Shown: positions 36,507 to 50,400 of the stretch, piece by piece
Numbering within the stretch: the first letter of the stretch is position 1
How the letters are laid out: every line of letters starts with the position of its first letter
Assembly (NCBI GenBank): GCA_003254925.1
Contig: QANZ01037276.1
Coordinates: 4,536-68,535, forward strand
Direction of reading: 5' to 3'
Source: Chamaecrista fasciculata
Lineage: Eukaryota > Streptophyta > Magnoliopsida > Fabales > Fabaceae
DNA length: 64,000 bases
Translations under genes and position numbers: made by a program
Notes under the pieces: generated by a model
Told to the model about the DNA's origin: nothing
What the model saw: only the letters and a program-made list of their open reading frames with translations
Database searches by the model: none

Positions 36507-39500
36507 ATGCTGCGCGGAAGCTGTCTGATGGCCAGACTGAGTCCGTTTCTGTCATTCCTCATCCAATACCCACGGCCATTGGTTTGTTGGAATCGTCGCT
36601 ACAGTTCTTATCCGCTTTGTTATTACAACACTTCATTCAATGTGAAACACATTCTCAACAAAAATACTTCATGTAGTTCTTCGGTTGGCAAGAAAGCCTA
36701 TCTGAGCACTTCGGTTCAAACAGCCACATCATTAGTTGAGTGCTCCAAAAGTATTACCGGTACACTTTCAAACAAAGCAAAGAGAAAAGCTGAAAATGAA
36801 TCTCCTGCGGGAGTCCTGCGACATAAGCTTAATAGGTGCTCAAAGAATGGGGACATTGATCAGGCACTTAAACTGTATGATGAGGCACGAAATAATGGGG
36901 TTGCACTGAATCTACATCATTATAACTCATTACTTTACCTCTGCTCTTCACATGCTTCTGTCAAAAGAGATAACGAGAGCAATGAAGAGATGCTGATTTT
37001 GGGGCTTAAAAGGGGTTTTGAGATCTTTCAGCAGATGTTAGTTGACAATGTTGTTCCAAATGAAGCCACATTTACAAGTGCTGCCAGGCTTGCAGCCGCA
37101 AAGGAAGATCCAGAAATGGCTTTTGAATTACTAAAGCAAATGAGAAGTTTCGGTATTGCACCCAAGCTGAGATCATACGAACCTGCCCTTTATGGATTTT
37201 GCAAGAGAGGGAATGCAGAGAAAGCTTATGCAGTTGATGCTGACATGATTGCATCTGGGATTATGGCTGAGGAGCCTGAGCTTTCTGCCCTTCTGAAACT
37301 CAGTGCCAGTTTAAAGAAGGAAGATAAGGTCTATGAATTGTTGCACCGTTTACGTGCTACAGTGAGGCAGGTGTCAGAATCAACTTGTCAAATTATTGAA
37401 GACTGGTTCAACTCTGATGATGCAGCAAAAATTGGGGATAAATATTGGGATATAAACAAGGTAACAGAAGGGGTTATGAAGAGAGGTGGAGGATGGCATG
37501 GGCAGGGATGGCTTGGACATGGGAAATGGAAAGTGGTGAAGACTCAAGTGAATGACACTGGCTTGTGTCTCTCATGCGGTGAGAAGCTTGTGAGCATTGA
37601 TATTGATCCAAAAGAAACTGAAAATTTTGCTACCTCATTAACCAGATTGGCTTGCCAAAGAGAAGCTAAGGCGAACTTTAAACATTTTCAGGTAGAGCAT
37701 AATCTCATGCCTGGAATTCAGGAGAGTTTCTCACTTAAAGCTACTGCTATTTCAGCTCTTTCTTTTGTTATGCAAATGATTTGAGCTTGCAGGTAGAAAA
37801 TTTCATATGTTTTATATCAGTTATCATTTCCTTGAATAATGAGCTTCACTGATACACTAAACTTGCAGAGAAAGAGTGCTGCTGAACATTGTTAAGAAGT
37901 GAGGTATAACCCTGGAAATAACTTAACGAAGGAAGATAAATCAATTGGCCAGTGCACACTATGTACACTCATGTATACTAACTCATCTAAGAGACAGAAA
38001 ATATTATGGTCTGTTTTGAGGACGTCAAGTTAATCACTTTTCTCAATGATGTAAATTCTTACAGCTATCAAATATATCTTGCAACAGTTGAAATCATGGA
38101 ATTCCTAAAAACAAATATTTAGGTTGTTGGGTTTCATTGTGTGAGTCTCATAATTTGGGGCATGCCCCTAGTTTTGTGTTGCATGAAGTATAATCTTCCT
38201 CTAATGAGTCCATGTTCACAATCATTTACGGATATCTAGAGCCCATTATTTATAAGAATCAGGGTTATTAAAACCGGGCCGGACCGGCCGGTCCGGTCGG
38301 TTGAACCAGGAACCGGACACTAGGCCAGTCCGAGTCACCCCTATTAACCGTCTGGACAGAGAACCGGGCTGAACCGGAGGCAAACTGGTTGAACCGGTCC
38401 TCATTTTGTTTTGTTTTGTTTTTATTTTTTTATTTTTTTTATAATTATGGGTCAAATCTTAGAGAATATTGGTTATGAACCAAAATTTGATAGAGAAAGT
38501 CATCATAAAATGTCACTTGATGATATTATATTGATGAATATTATGAAAATTGATTATCTCTATATTAATTCATGTTAATTTACTGTATCAAAAAAAAAAT
38601 TCATGTTAATTTATGAAAATTGTATTAATATGTTAATGTTATAATTGTATTTTGTAACCTAATTATGAATATTTGAATTAAAATTTTATCATGTATAGGT
38701 TTTTTATATTATTTTTAATTTATTTATTTGTCAACGGTCCGACCCCAGTTGAACCATTGAACCTTGAACCGTTGCCTCGACCGGTTCAACGTCCGGTCTG
38801 GTTTTTAAAGCATTGCTAAGAATACATGGTCGTTGTTAGTATTCAGATATGTTTGAGTATGTTAATATGAGCATTACATATTTTCGTGCTCCAAGTTTTT
38901 GTGAAGCATTTTAGCTCCTTGAGTTTTTGGGTTTTTACTGCATGAGATCTTTGAAAGTGTTAGAATAGAATAGTCTGTAATTAAGTATTCTTAACCCTTA
39001 AGATTAGTATTGTAATTAATTGTAATTACTCTTATTTCCTAGAATAGGTTTATCTCATTTGTATAAATACCTATCTCTTCCATAATATCAATAACACAGA
39101 ATTTTTCCCAGACAATATTTGTCAGAAAGGATCTTTCTGAAAATAATGTAGTTAGTACAATGGTGCATGTATTATATGGTATTAGGGTGGAAGGGGAAGA
39201 AAAAATAATCAAACTTGTCAGAGCTGGTAGCTCAAGGAGCATAAATTACATTGCTTCAGGACAAAAGTCTCCCCTTTTGTTGAGAAGCTGATTTTGATGA
39301 GGGTTTTGTTATTCGTATCTTTAGCTATGTCACATATAAAGTAATAACTGATATATAATGACTGATATAGAAGGTCAACATTTTCAGGAGTGGCTACAGC
39401 AGCATGGTCCTTTTGATGCTGTCATAGATGGCGCCAATATATGCCTTACCAACATGCATAATTTTAACTTTTTGCAGGTGAGTGTGAAGTTGTTTACTCC

Positions 39501-41008
39501 AATAGCACATTACACGACTTCTACTTAACAGTTCCTTTTCTCTTGGTTGCAGCTTAATACTGTGGTGCAACAATTGCGTCTAATGAGTCCTTCAAAAAGA
39601 TTGCCACTTGTAATATTGCATCAAAGTCGGGTAACTGGTGGTCCTGCTCAGAGACCAAATCACAAGAGACTGCTAGAATATTGGAAGAAAAATGGTGCTC
39701 TTTATGCCACACCTCAAGGTTCAAATGATGACTGGTAATCAAGTAGGCCATCTGTAATTACTTTAGATTGAGTTTCCTGTCACTAAATTTTCCAAAATCT
39801 TGAATGCATATGTTTTTTGACTTGTAATTATGACGAGAACAACTTAGTTGTCCTGAAATATTGCCTTTTGTTTATCACAGGTACTGGTTATATGCAGCTG
39901 TTAGTTGTAAAAGCTTGTTGGTGACCAATGATGAGATGAGAGACCACTTGTTCCAGCTATTAGGTTCTAGTTTTTTTCCTAGATGGAAGGAAAAGCATCA
40001 GGTATAGGGAACTTCCAATAGATCCCTATAAAATTGCATTAAACCTAATACTCTGAAATTCTATGAGTCTCCTCAGGCTACTCAAAAGATAGTAAGGATC
40101 TCAACATCACTTTATAGAGAAAACGATTTTCACCCAACTACAGTCCTTTGGTAATCCTTGTGGAAGAATTAGGAGACCTGATCTACTTTAAGCGTGTGAA
40201 CCCTACTCTTAAGATTTAAAGGGAATATGGTCTAGTTGATATAGTTAACTGTTCTGGTTCATTTCCCTAGCCCAATTTCAACTGAAAAAATATTTAGCAG
40301 ACGTTTTCAGGAGTTTGTTGTTCATGTTAGAAACACACGATCTTGAAGTTCATTAGAATTTAACATTGTCCAAATACAAAATTACTTACACATTATTTCC
40401 CCTGTTAATAACAATTTTTTGTATTAAAAATTTTTGAAGAATGAGAGGATTATGATGCTTTCATTGATTGGCAGGTTCGACTGTCAACCTCAAATGATGG
40501 GCCTACGCTCACCCTGCCTCCACCTTATTCAATAGTTATCCAGGTAATGCTTATCTTGTTCATTTGACTATAGAATATTATGTTTTCCCCAGCCAAATGG
40601 CATTGACCCAATCCATTTCTTCTCCTCTAACGTTAATGGGGTAGAATAAACATATATAAAAATGGTGGGTTGGGCTAAGTTCTGCACAGTTCTTGGGAAG
40701 TTGGCTGCTGCACAACCCCAACTCTATCTGTGTCTCTCTACTCCCACAGTAAGCACAAAAATTAAATAAATAAATGAATTTTTTTGGTCAAGTGGAGTCT
40801 TTCCACGTCATATGTAGATGCTTTTCATGGAAGATAAATGCTTTTCTGGGTGATACAAGTGCAGGAATCAGCCAATGGTAGTTGGCATGTGCCAACTGTG
40901 ACTGGCGATGATCACGAGACTCCAAGGCGGTGGTTGTGTGCCACCAGATCCAGAAAAACGTCGCTGCATCAATTGTGGACGTCTACCTCCAAATCTGAAG
41001 GCACATGA
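36507..41008 (+). CDS. PRORP1: PRORP1, protein-only RNase P
   Basis: Exons are 36507-37691, 39388-39477, 39553-39734, 39881-40001, 40475-40543 and 40865-41008, giving 596 aa (Arabidopsis PRORP1 is 572). It removes the 5' leader of pre-tRNAs in mitochondria and plastids. The N-terminus (to about residue 80, Arg/Ser-rich, 'MLRGSCLMARLSPFLSFL') looks like an organelle presequence. Pentatricopeptide repeats follow (about 95-280, 'LNRCSKNGDIDQALKLYDEA'). The bipartite zinc site uses Cys354/Cys357 ('CLSCG') with His557 and Cys574. The NYN nuclease domain shows the four expected aspartates: 409 (DGAN), 484 and 485 (NDDW), and 503 (TNDEM). A second ATG at codon 7 is possible. A 5' UTR intron with donor near 36053 is plausible. 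Intron 1 holds a hAT-like MITE. Confidence 0.95.
38260..38815. mobile_element. hAT-like MITE in PRORP1 intron 1
   Basis: The termini are 'cagggttattaaaaccggg' and 'ctggtttttaaagcattg' (complement starts CAATG), with GC-rich 'ccggtccggtcggttgaacc' against 'ggttcaacgtccgg' arms. The flanking octamers ataagaat (38252-38259) and ctaagaat (38816-38823) match at 7 of 8 positions. A CA-GG start with 8-bp duplications fits hAT. A related half element is at 45073-45160. Confidence 0.75.
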
Positions 41009-42186
41009 GCAAGTTGCTGGGCCTATATTTCGATTTTGGTTCATTTGGTGGTTCTGATGAGATTTTCTCTCAACGCCATCGGTCATATACTTGCCATGCA
41101 CCAGCTCGACATCTTATCTGCTGCTTAATTTGTAGAGCCGGTTCAATGGTGCATTAGAGGGCAATGGGGAAAAAAAAGTGCGGCAGTGATCATATATTCA
41201 TTCCAACTTTAATTTAGTATACTTCCCTGCACCTACGTATCTATCATTTTGAAAGATACCAGGCATGTTGTTATGGAGAGCGTCAAATGTAATACTTTGG
41301 TCGTGGGAATTGTCCTACGAATGTGATGGACAAACACCTTTAACTAGCATGTGTTTGATAGAAAGAAATCAAAAGTAGTCATAGCCTCTGTTTTTTTTTC
41401 AGAATATTTCAGAGTTTCAGTTTGCAAAACTGCAAGTTATCCTCGCCGTTTGACGAAGGAATTAAGAATTAATATGCGCTATGCTATTGCCATCTAATAG
41501 AATAAAGCCAAAATACGTTTTAAAAATCAACAATGTCTATCTTGTTCTATTAATTTATTCTTCACATGGAATTAATTACAAAATGGTTTTATTTTTGAAG
41601 AGCTAGGCTTAATAATAACGATAAAAGTAACCATGTGTAACTTGTATGAAATGGCGGAATGACGTTGAATGAGTACCAACTACCAAGAGCAATATTCCAG
41701 AGGTGTTATTAGTATTACATTTCAAGTTATTAACAAAAAGCAGCGGTCGATAGTATTGAATTCTCTGCAAAGCTTTCATTAAGCAAACTTTTCCAATATA
41801 GCAACCACAGTACCGCACACGGCATGCACCACTGCTGATCAGTAAAAATACAATTTCGGTTGGTGAGAACAACCAACAATTTTCCTATAATAAAATATTA
41901 AACTAATTATTACACTACAACTAAAATGGCATATAGCAAGTAAAACAACTCGTCTTACAACAATTTGACAGGAGCAGCAAAAAAAAAATTCCCTCAAAAT
42001 AAGAACCATGAAATATGAAAGAATATTACAAATCAAATATCAACTATGTCAAACGTGAAAAGGTAATTGATATATCAAACACGAATTCTCCTATTTTAAC
42101 ATGAATACTGACCACCGGGGGGGAGGAAGAAGCAACATCCGCATATAGTTCAGTTGGCTCGTCCCCTTTGTTCTATGCAACTTGAT
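41009..42186. other. convergent 3' flanks of PRORP1 and SCYL1
   Basis: Both genes point into this stretch, which holds their 3' UTRs. No coding signal is supported. Small ORFs at 41609-42036 show no recognisable domain. Confidence 0.45.
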
Positions 42187-44351
42187 TTACATCCCAGATG
42201 ATGTACGGTTTATCCTCTGTGCACCTAATTTCGCAGCAGGTTTAGCCCCTCGACCTCTGCTAGCCAATAAGGGCTTGGCTTTAGTAGTGGGTGCTGGGGC
42301 AGCAATAGCAGCCCAGGGATCATCATCGTCTGCAGTTGACTTGACATCTGGTTTTGATGATTTTGGAGCAGGAGCTGCTATGGAACCCCACAAATCATCA
42401 TCTTCATGCTTGCCCAACTTTGTTACACTTTTTGGTCGCAAACTTGAGGCTAATAATTAAAGCAACAGTTTAACTGAAGTCACGTTCCAAATATTAAGCC
42501 ACAAATAACTTGACAACATAAGAATGTTGCACGTGTTTTTTATTTTGCAACGCCTATTGTAGATAAAAAAAAAAAATAGATCTTGAATAGTAATTTTAGT
42601 AATTCAGTTACACTGTTTGCATCTAGAATGTCATTTCATTCATTAATGCATAAGGCTCAAATAAAGAGATATATTAACTATGTCGTCATATCTACAAAAT
42701 AGAAATGATAATTATCAAAACCATTCGATTAAAAACACCTAAACTAGAGATGCATTGCTTTGTAAGGTAATTCAAGTAGTCACTACTCACTCAACATACC
42801 AGACCAATCATTTACCACAAACCCGAGCTTGTAATTCACATACTCTAATTCACTTGGTGCAATTTGGTCATTAGTAATGAACATATAATTTTTTTTTTCT
42901 ATTTCCTTTACCTTAATAATGTAGATAATTTATCATTTAACAACTGAAAAATAGTAGTGACTTCAAGTCATGGCAATCAAAGCCATAAAGATAAATACCT
43001 TGTTTTGTCTGTGAAACAGGTTGAGAAACTGGCCGCCTTTGAGCTGCTTGAATATTTGCAAGAGCTGGAGATGGTTTTGGCTCTTCAAGTGGTTCCAAAT
43101 CATCCCAACCGTCCTTGTCACTTTCATGTTCTTCATGAATCCCGTTATCCAGTTCTCCCCAACCATCAGTTGATGTAGGGGATGCAGGGGCAGAAACTTC
43201 AGCCAAATCCGGGGTAGATCTTACACGGATGGGTGCCGTTGATGGAGCATCCACAGCTAGATCACCCAAAAATACAAGCGGAAAAACACAGGTTAAATAT
43301 TTAAAAGCATAAATAGAAATAAGACATTAAATTGAAACAGAAATAAAATAAGGCATGACTATCAACCAGAAAAATCAAATAAGGCGTGGCTTTCTATAGC
43401 AATCAACACATCCCACCAATTTAAATAAAAAAAACTGGACAAAGTTAAAGAGAAGGCTTTGTGGAACATCTGGCAAACAAAAAAATGTAAAAGATCTGTC
43501 ATTTCAGAGAGCAGAACTTGCTGGGCATAGAACAACCATTAGTCATTAGTGAGAACAAGACTAGTTACCAATTTTTTCTTTTTTTATGTGGACGCTGGCC
43601 AGAAGCAGAAGACGTGACACGAGAGGAGGGTAAAACATAAAACACATATGGAAGAATAGGGAATAACAGAATTAGATTTAATAACACAGGTTATGCTTTA
43701 GGCATACCTGAACTGGCATTGGAAGATGTTGGAGTAAGTGCGCTAGAACTTGCGGAAGTAACTGGAGCATGATCAGAAGGTTTACCCTTCAGGGTCAATG
43801 AGCTCATAGCCCATCTGCAAACAGACATCACTTCTGAGTCAATTTCCTTAAAGAGATATATTTTGTACCTAATTAATCACCTTTCCAGATTGGGATGCAC
43901 CAAAAGCAAGCATCATATGACTAAATAATATATTTATTTGCATCAACTGAATTCATTAAACCTTAGTATAATATAAGAACCTCAGAATCTCAGACTGACC
44001 AATCAGTCACTCCTAATTGTAATCATGTGAAACTTGTAAGAATGGAATAATCAATCTAACATGCATCAGTCTGGCTGCAGTAAGTTTGGTTTGACTTACC
44101 CGAGCAAACTAGCATTTCCGGGAACTGATGAGATTCCTGTGCCAACAGAGCCTGCGGTATCTGCTGTGTTTGTCTATAACAGACAAAATAAAATAACACC
44201 AACATCACACATAACTAAACAATTAGCAGAAACATAGGTTATCAGCATAAACCAAACTTAACATCAATATTAGATACACAAGTTATAAGATTCGGCACCT
44301 TTTAAGGTTTATCTCGTATTAGCTCAGTCAAAGCCAAAAAGTAACACTCTC

Positions 44352-44410
<59 letters not shown>

Positions 44411-47400
44411 NGCACCCCAAAAATAAATACACAAATAAATAAGTGTACTATGAACCAGGTGATGTATTTTAAATGCCCCATAAGTTCCTGCAGCCGCAGT
44501 AATTAGTGTTTGATATTTAAACTACAATCAAGACCAATTAAATTGCAACTTGTAAGTGCTAGAAGATTATCAAAATTTAGTTTCAATTAACAGGGAGCAA
44601 GCAGAGCATAGGGAAGCAAACTGCAAATACATGAGTAAATTAACTGTGCCTTCTAAACATGACAGAAAACAACTTAGGAGGTGGTCCAGTAGATAGTGAA
44701 ATATATATCAAATATATTAAGCCCAAATGTATGAAGTTTAATCAGGGATAACAAAATACAAATTAGCTTATATGAAATCAGAAACTGGGTTCAAGAAAAA
44801 TTATAAACTCAATACTACACATGCACCTAATTTCTTCTAGAAGAAATATACTCAGTTAAAGAATCGTAAGTTGCAACAAAGCAAAAGCCAAACGAAGTTC
44901 AGAAAACACCTTTTCATAACATTGCTTCACCATCTGCAAAAATTGATCAACAGCTTGAAATGCCTTTGATCGAACATCACTGTTTGAACCATGACAACAG
45001 ATTAACAGCATAAAAGTACTCAAATTCTCAAACAAAGATAAACTAAGGTACAATAATGAGAACCTCTGTTTAGAACAAGGTTTTAAAAACCAGACCGGCT
45101 CTTCAACCGGCTGATGTACTAGTTCAAGGTTCATTGGTTCAACTAGGGAGGGTTGAGCCATAGTAAATCCAGTAACAATTAAATATATGTATTTTTAAAA
45201 TTTTATGTTTATATATAAAAAATCATATATTATAAATAAATATAATAAATAATTAATAATTAATAATATTAGTAATTTAATACAAAATACTTAATAATAC
45301 GAAATATAGTTTATAATATTAATAGAATACAATATTTTAACATACTTTTAAAATAACTATAAATTTATATATTTTTAATTAGAATAATTATAATTCACTA
45401 CAACATTAGGAAGAATGATTCAATAGACAGATAGATGATAGATCATTTTAATATAAGAAAGCCCTTGGCGTCATATTACCTGTCTGGATCAATTGTAAGT
45501 ACTACAACATTAGGAAGAATTCGAGTTGCAACTTCGGGTATATCATAGTAAGAGCTGGTGGCGCATAAAGCCATAATGCCTGAACAATAAAAAATAAAGA
45601 AGCTCTGAAAAGAATGTTTCAGTAAAAAGTTGACTGTAAAATTCAAAGAAAGCAGTTAAATCCAAAATGACCATTAAAAATAACGAAAAGCAAAAAGGGT
45701 CATGGAGAACCAAAAAGTAATGGAGAAGTGTTATAACCTGCTCCTCTGGCAGGGGGGAAAGTATCACGTAATGCACGCACAGTAAATGCATTAATCAAGA
45801 CTCTTTTTCTTGTCTGCACACGCAGCTCAAAAACCATCAGTTGATTCACCAAAGCACCAAGCACAAAATAGAAAATAGCTCAATATATGAACTTAAGCAA
45901 ATTGCAGGCAGAATTTAGCGCACCCCATCATTTAGGTAGGTAGCAATATTTCCTAGTAAGATGGTAGTATTTGTTCGAATTGCTGGTTCTTCATCAACCT
46001 GCAAAATAGGAAGTCAGAGGAAGAACCAATTTTGAAAGTTGAATGAGACACAACAGGTTACATCAAAATAAAACCAAGCCTTGTATTGCAGCAGAATAGG
46101 CAATCAGTCATATACTTGAAAGGTTGAAGGCTTGAAGCAATACCTGTAACTTAGACAGATACTTCAATAATGATCCTGAGATGGTCCTTTGAGACAGCTG
46201 CAATTAGGAAAAAGACAATTGTTATTTACACAGTCCAAGAAAAAAGCAATCTTTCAGTACCAAATAGGAAAAAAGAACATAATGTAAATCTATTATATAT
46301 GTAGCACTCTCATCAGCCAATTTCTCAAATAAGAAAGAAAAAGGCCATACCTTCGGAGCCAAAATAAGCATGGCCTTAAGAGTAAGTTCCCTCAGAAAAG
46401 CAGATGTGTCGGAGAAACCAGTCGCAACATGAGGGTAAACCTGATTATAAGTGTCAATAAGAATTTAAAAACTTGCATATTACCAGTAATTCTTTGTTTA
46501 ATGAACAAATAATTTAAGGTCACAAAAAAACAAACATCGAACATGAACTTGTCTCATCCTCTGACCACTTACCTGCTCATCAACAACCTGAGCTGATAAT
46601 GACTCTCCATATTGGTCAATATGTTGAAGAAGGGCAACTCGAACAGCTCGGTCATTGGAGGCAAAGAGTTTTACAATAGTTGGAAGTACCTATATATTAA
46701 AGCAAAAAATTCAGCACAAACACTAGTCAATCCATAAAAAGAAATAAGAGAGATATTATGCACAAGTCAAGAAATTATAGAAGAAAAATGCCATCATGAA
46801 GCTACTTATCTACTTACCTTAATACTGAACTCCTCAGCTGAAAGCCAAGAACCCATTTTCAACAATGCTGTCAAAGCAGGGGCAGCAGCTGAACCAAATT
46901 CAAGAGCAGAAGCTAATAAAGGTAGCAACTGTGAAAAAAAAAATAAGGCAGATTAAGGAGACAGAAAATGCTAACCAGTTCATAACTTCCAAGATGGCGT
47001 TCAAAATTTAAGTTCCAAAGAGATATACCTTCTTCAACACTATCTGGCGAGGAAGTTGCTCCGCTAAATTGGGGAGTTTGCGGAAGAAGGTATCTTTCTC
47101 AACACTATCTTTCAAACTGAGAATTTCCATGAAATGTATTGTGTCTACCAACTTGTTTTGAAAATATTCTGTATACACATGAGCAAAGCAAATGTTTAAA
47201 AATATATATATCTATAGCTAAAGCTTCATCTGTAATAATTTTAATAGGCAAGTCCCTCAAAGATCTGAGAAAGCTCGATTCAATTTACATTAGAATGCGT
47301 TAACATCTATTTACCCTGTCCCTCAAATATATAAGGCTGAACAAAAATGGATCTCATCTGTAGGTTGCAAGTGCCGTTAAATATCTCATGTACAAATCTC

Positions 47401-50400
47401 ACTATGAAGATGAGATTATACATACAGCACATGTCCCATTTAACAGCACTCTGGAAAACTAAAGGCTTATCTGAACTGGCTAATTAAGATGAAATTACCC
47501 CCCACAACGCAAACACCAGGCTACACCATAGTCACATATTGAAACTAGCCAGTGATTTCCCAATCTCATGTAGTTCTCAGATAAACTCTATCAAACAATC
47601 CTCATGCTAAGGAATCACATCAAAGCCCAAGATATAATAATAACTAAAAGTTAAGTTGTACAGCCATACAAATGTGTGAATATACAGATATATAGAAACA
47701 TAGCTTGCCAACAAGACAAAACAAAATAAAAACCTTCACACAAGCAAATTATGAGAATCTTACGAAAATTTAATTTGGTAGAAAAGTTAATATTAGGCAG
47801 CACTCACCACTGTTTTCTATAAGCTTTGATGTATTTAATCTACGAGAAGGCATGGAACTCAATAGCCGCTGGTAATCTGGAAGTAGAGACTAAGACAAAG
47901 AAATAGACATACAAAGATGAAAATTAATATTTCATTAGAATAAGGTATAAGAGAAACCAAAAGACTAAAGTTACCTTTAAATCATATGTTCAGCAATGCT
48001 ACATTTAAAAAATAAATAAATAGGTAAATAAAACCTAAAAGGCTAACCTTGGGAATGGAGGCAGTGTTGCGTAACTCTTCTGTTTTGCCCAAACTCACAC
48101 CCGAGAACAGTTCATAGATGAGACAACCTATATGATATAATATATGCAAAAGTAAATTACCCTACCCGACAGAAAGTAGCCAGTTTCGGCTAATGTATAA
48201 ACACAGAAAAACTTACTTATAAAGCTATAATGTCAGAGATGGTTTCATATGATATGGAACCATTATATTTGGAAATACACCCAAACTATCAGACTAGCTG
48301 AGAATAGGATATAACATCACTAGAAAGAATCATGCCAAAACAGACACAAAAAAGTATCTTAATTTCTTGTCCTCCTAAGACCTAACTAAATATCGCAATT
48401 CATTTTTGTCCAAGAGCAAGGAGAAACATGTCAAACCCCAATAGCAGTGACACAAGAGGGAATTTTTCATGTTGCATTCCAAATAAACAAGAAAATTAAG
48501 GGTAATTTTGCACATTGAAAACCAAAATTAATTCATTCCTCTCAATGCAAGATGCCAGTACTAAGCAAGGAAAATATTTTAGAATATGCACTTCGGCCAT
48601 GTCAATAAACGAAGGCTAGGCAAAAAGAGGAATTGCAAGATTGGCATCAAAAGGCATTTAAAAAAACAATAATTAAAGAGTTTTCACATGTTCCATTCCA
48701 ATGTACATTCCAAACTGCTATCAAAATGAATTATGAGCAAAAAAACAAAACAAAACAAAGGTGCCTTACCCATGCCCCAAGAATCAATGGCCCATGGAGG
48801 AGACTTCCTGATGGCAGTCCAGTCAGATTTTGCCAACTCCATTGGTTTGTATTGTGATCCAACAAGCCATGCATATTGCTGAATGAAAAATAAGAAAACA
48901 TGAGATGAATGGGGTAGATCACAATAATCCATACCCTTCATTTGAAAACACAAAAATATTTTTTGCTTCATCGAATCTTGACAACAAAACTCATTTCATG
49001 GCAGTCTACTCTGTCATAGATATTATAAAAGTCATATGAAGATAAATGCTACAAAAGACCACTCAATTGAAGCTGAAAGTTGCTATAATCTGAAGTTCAA
49101 GGAACAAGAACAATAAAAATTTATATTGAGAACAAGAAAACAAGGCATTACAAACCAGGCATTAGCATTACCAGCATTTGCCCAGAGGAAGCTTCATTGC
49201 TCCCATCAAATTCTGATAAAACATCAAAAGCATGGAGTTTCCAGTCTAAAGTTTGGGTGACCACAACGCTAGCCAAGCAAACGTTACCATGAACCTGCAA
49301 TAGTCAAAGCTTGTCAAGAAGAAGTAACTGACACGTTAGAAGAGGAAAATGTTCTTATTTTACTCATGAATACCCACAAGTTTACAATCATTGTTTAAAA
49401 AGCTCACAGCCTTGGCAATTTGATGTAGCCCCCATGCATAATATTCATCCCTACAACATTAATAAGGAATAAGTAAATGTTAACAAAATTTAAAATCAAC
49501 TTTTAATTGACATCAAACTCAAAGTATGTTCAATAATTTGCGTATAATATATCTTATAGGGCACAAGACATATTAGGGCATTTATTTTAGTTACTAAAAT
49601 ACATTAGGTGAGAAATTCTATTCATACCTTTGTGTACCTTCTAGTCCTAACTCCTTGATCTTTTCTGAAAGTGGCATGACAGGCTCTGTTACAATATAGA
49701 TTGTGACCTTGGTAGAACCACTGTCAGAAGTTTCAGTCTCAGTACTGTGAAGAAATGACAAAATATTTGGATGCCTGACCTGAAAATGAGAACCATTGAA
49801 ATTTCAAATAAGAAATATCCAAAAGTGGAATCAGAGCACCTATACAGTCCCAATGTCCCATAGTGAAAAAGCAGATAAGGCACAAAATATCAAAAACTGC
49901 ATTCTTCAGGAATAACAAGAAAGTCTCTTTCAAAGGAAACAGGCAGGGGGAGGGTGAGGTATCTTCTAACAATCTAACTGTGAGGAATGGGTTAAGCACA
50001 CCGAAACAAGAAGTCATAAAATTTTACAGCATATGGGCATGGGTTAAGCAACCACAAGTCATTTTGACATAGTCATTTACCACAAAAATTAAACAGGTCC
50101 GAATAAATGTGAGAGTAATTTTATCTGAACCATAAATTACTAACTGTTATTAAGGAAACAAATACATCTGTACAACATTGAATTTCCGAATGTATTAGCC
50201 AATATTCTAACATCGTCAGTAGAAACCCAAACACAATAACTATTCATTACTTAATAGTTAATACTTACTGTCCGAAGCCGCTTGACACCATTACGACCAG
50301 CTGCTAAATGCCCATCCTGAGCATTACTCCCAGATAGAGAAAAGATTGAAACGGGAGACCCATCATCCTGAAAATTGAACCAACATGGATACGTGTATCA

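Noticed and set aside
37785-39387. Possible extra PRORP1 exon after 'cttgcag' near 37868
   Set aside because: The known PRORP sequence runs directly from the exon ending at 37691 to the one starting at 39388, and no conserved peptide is encoded between.
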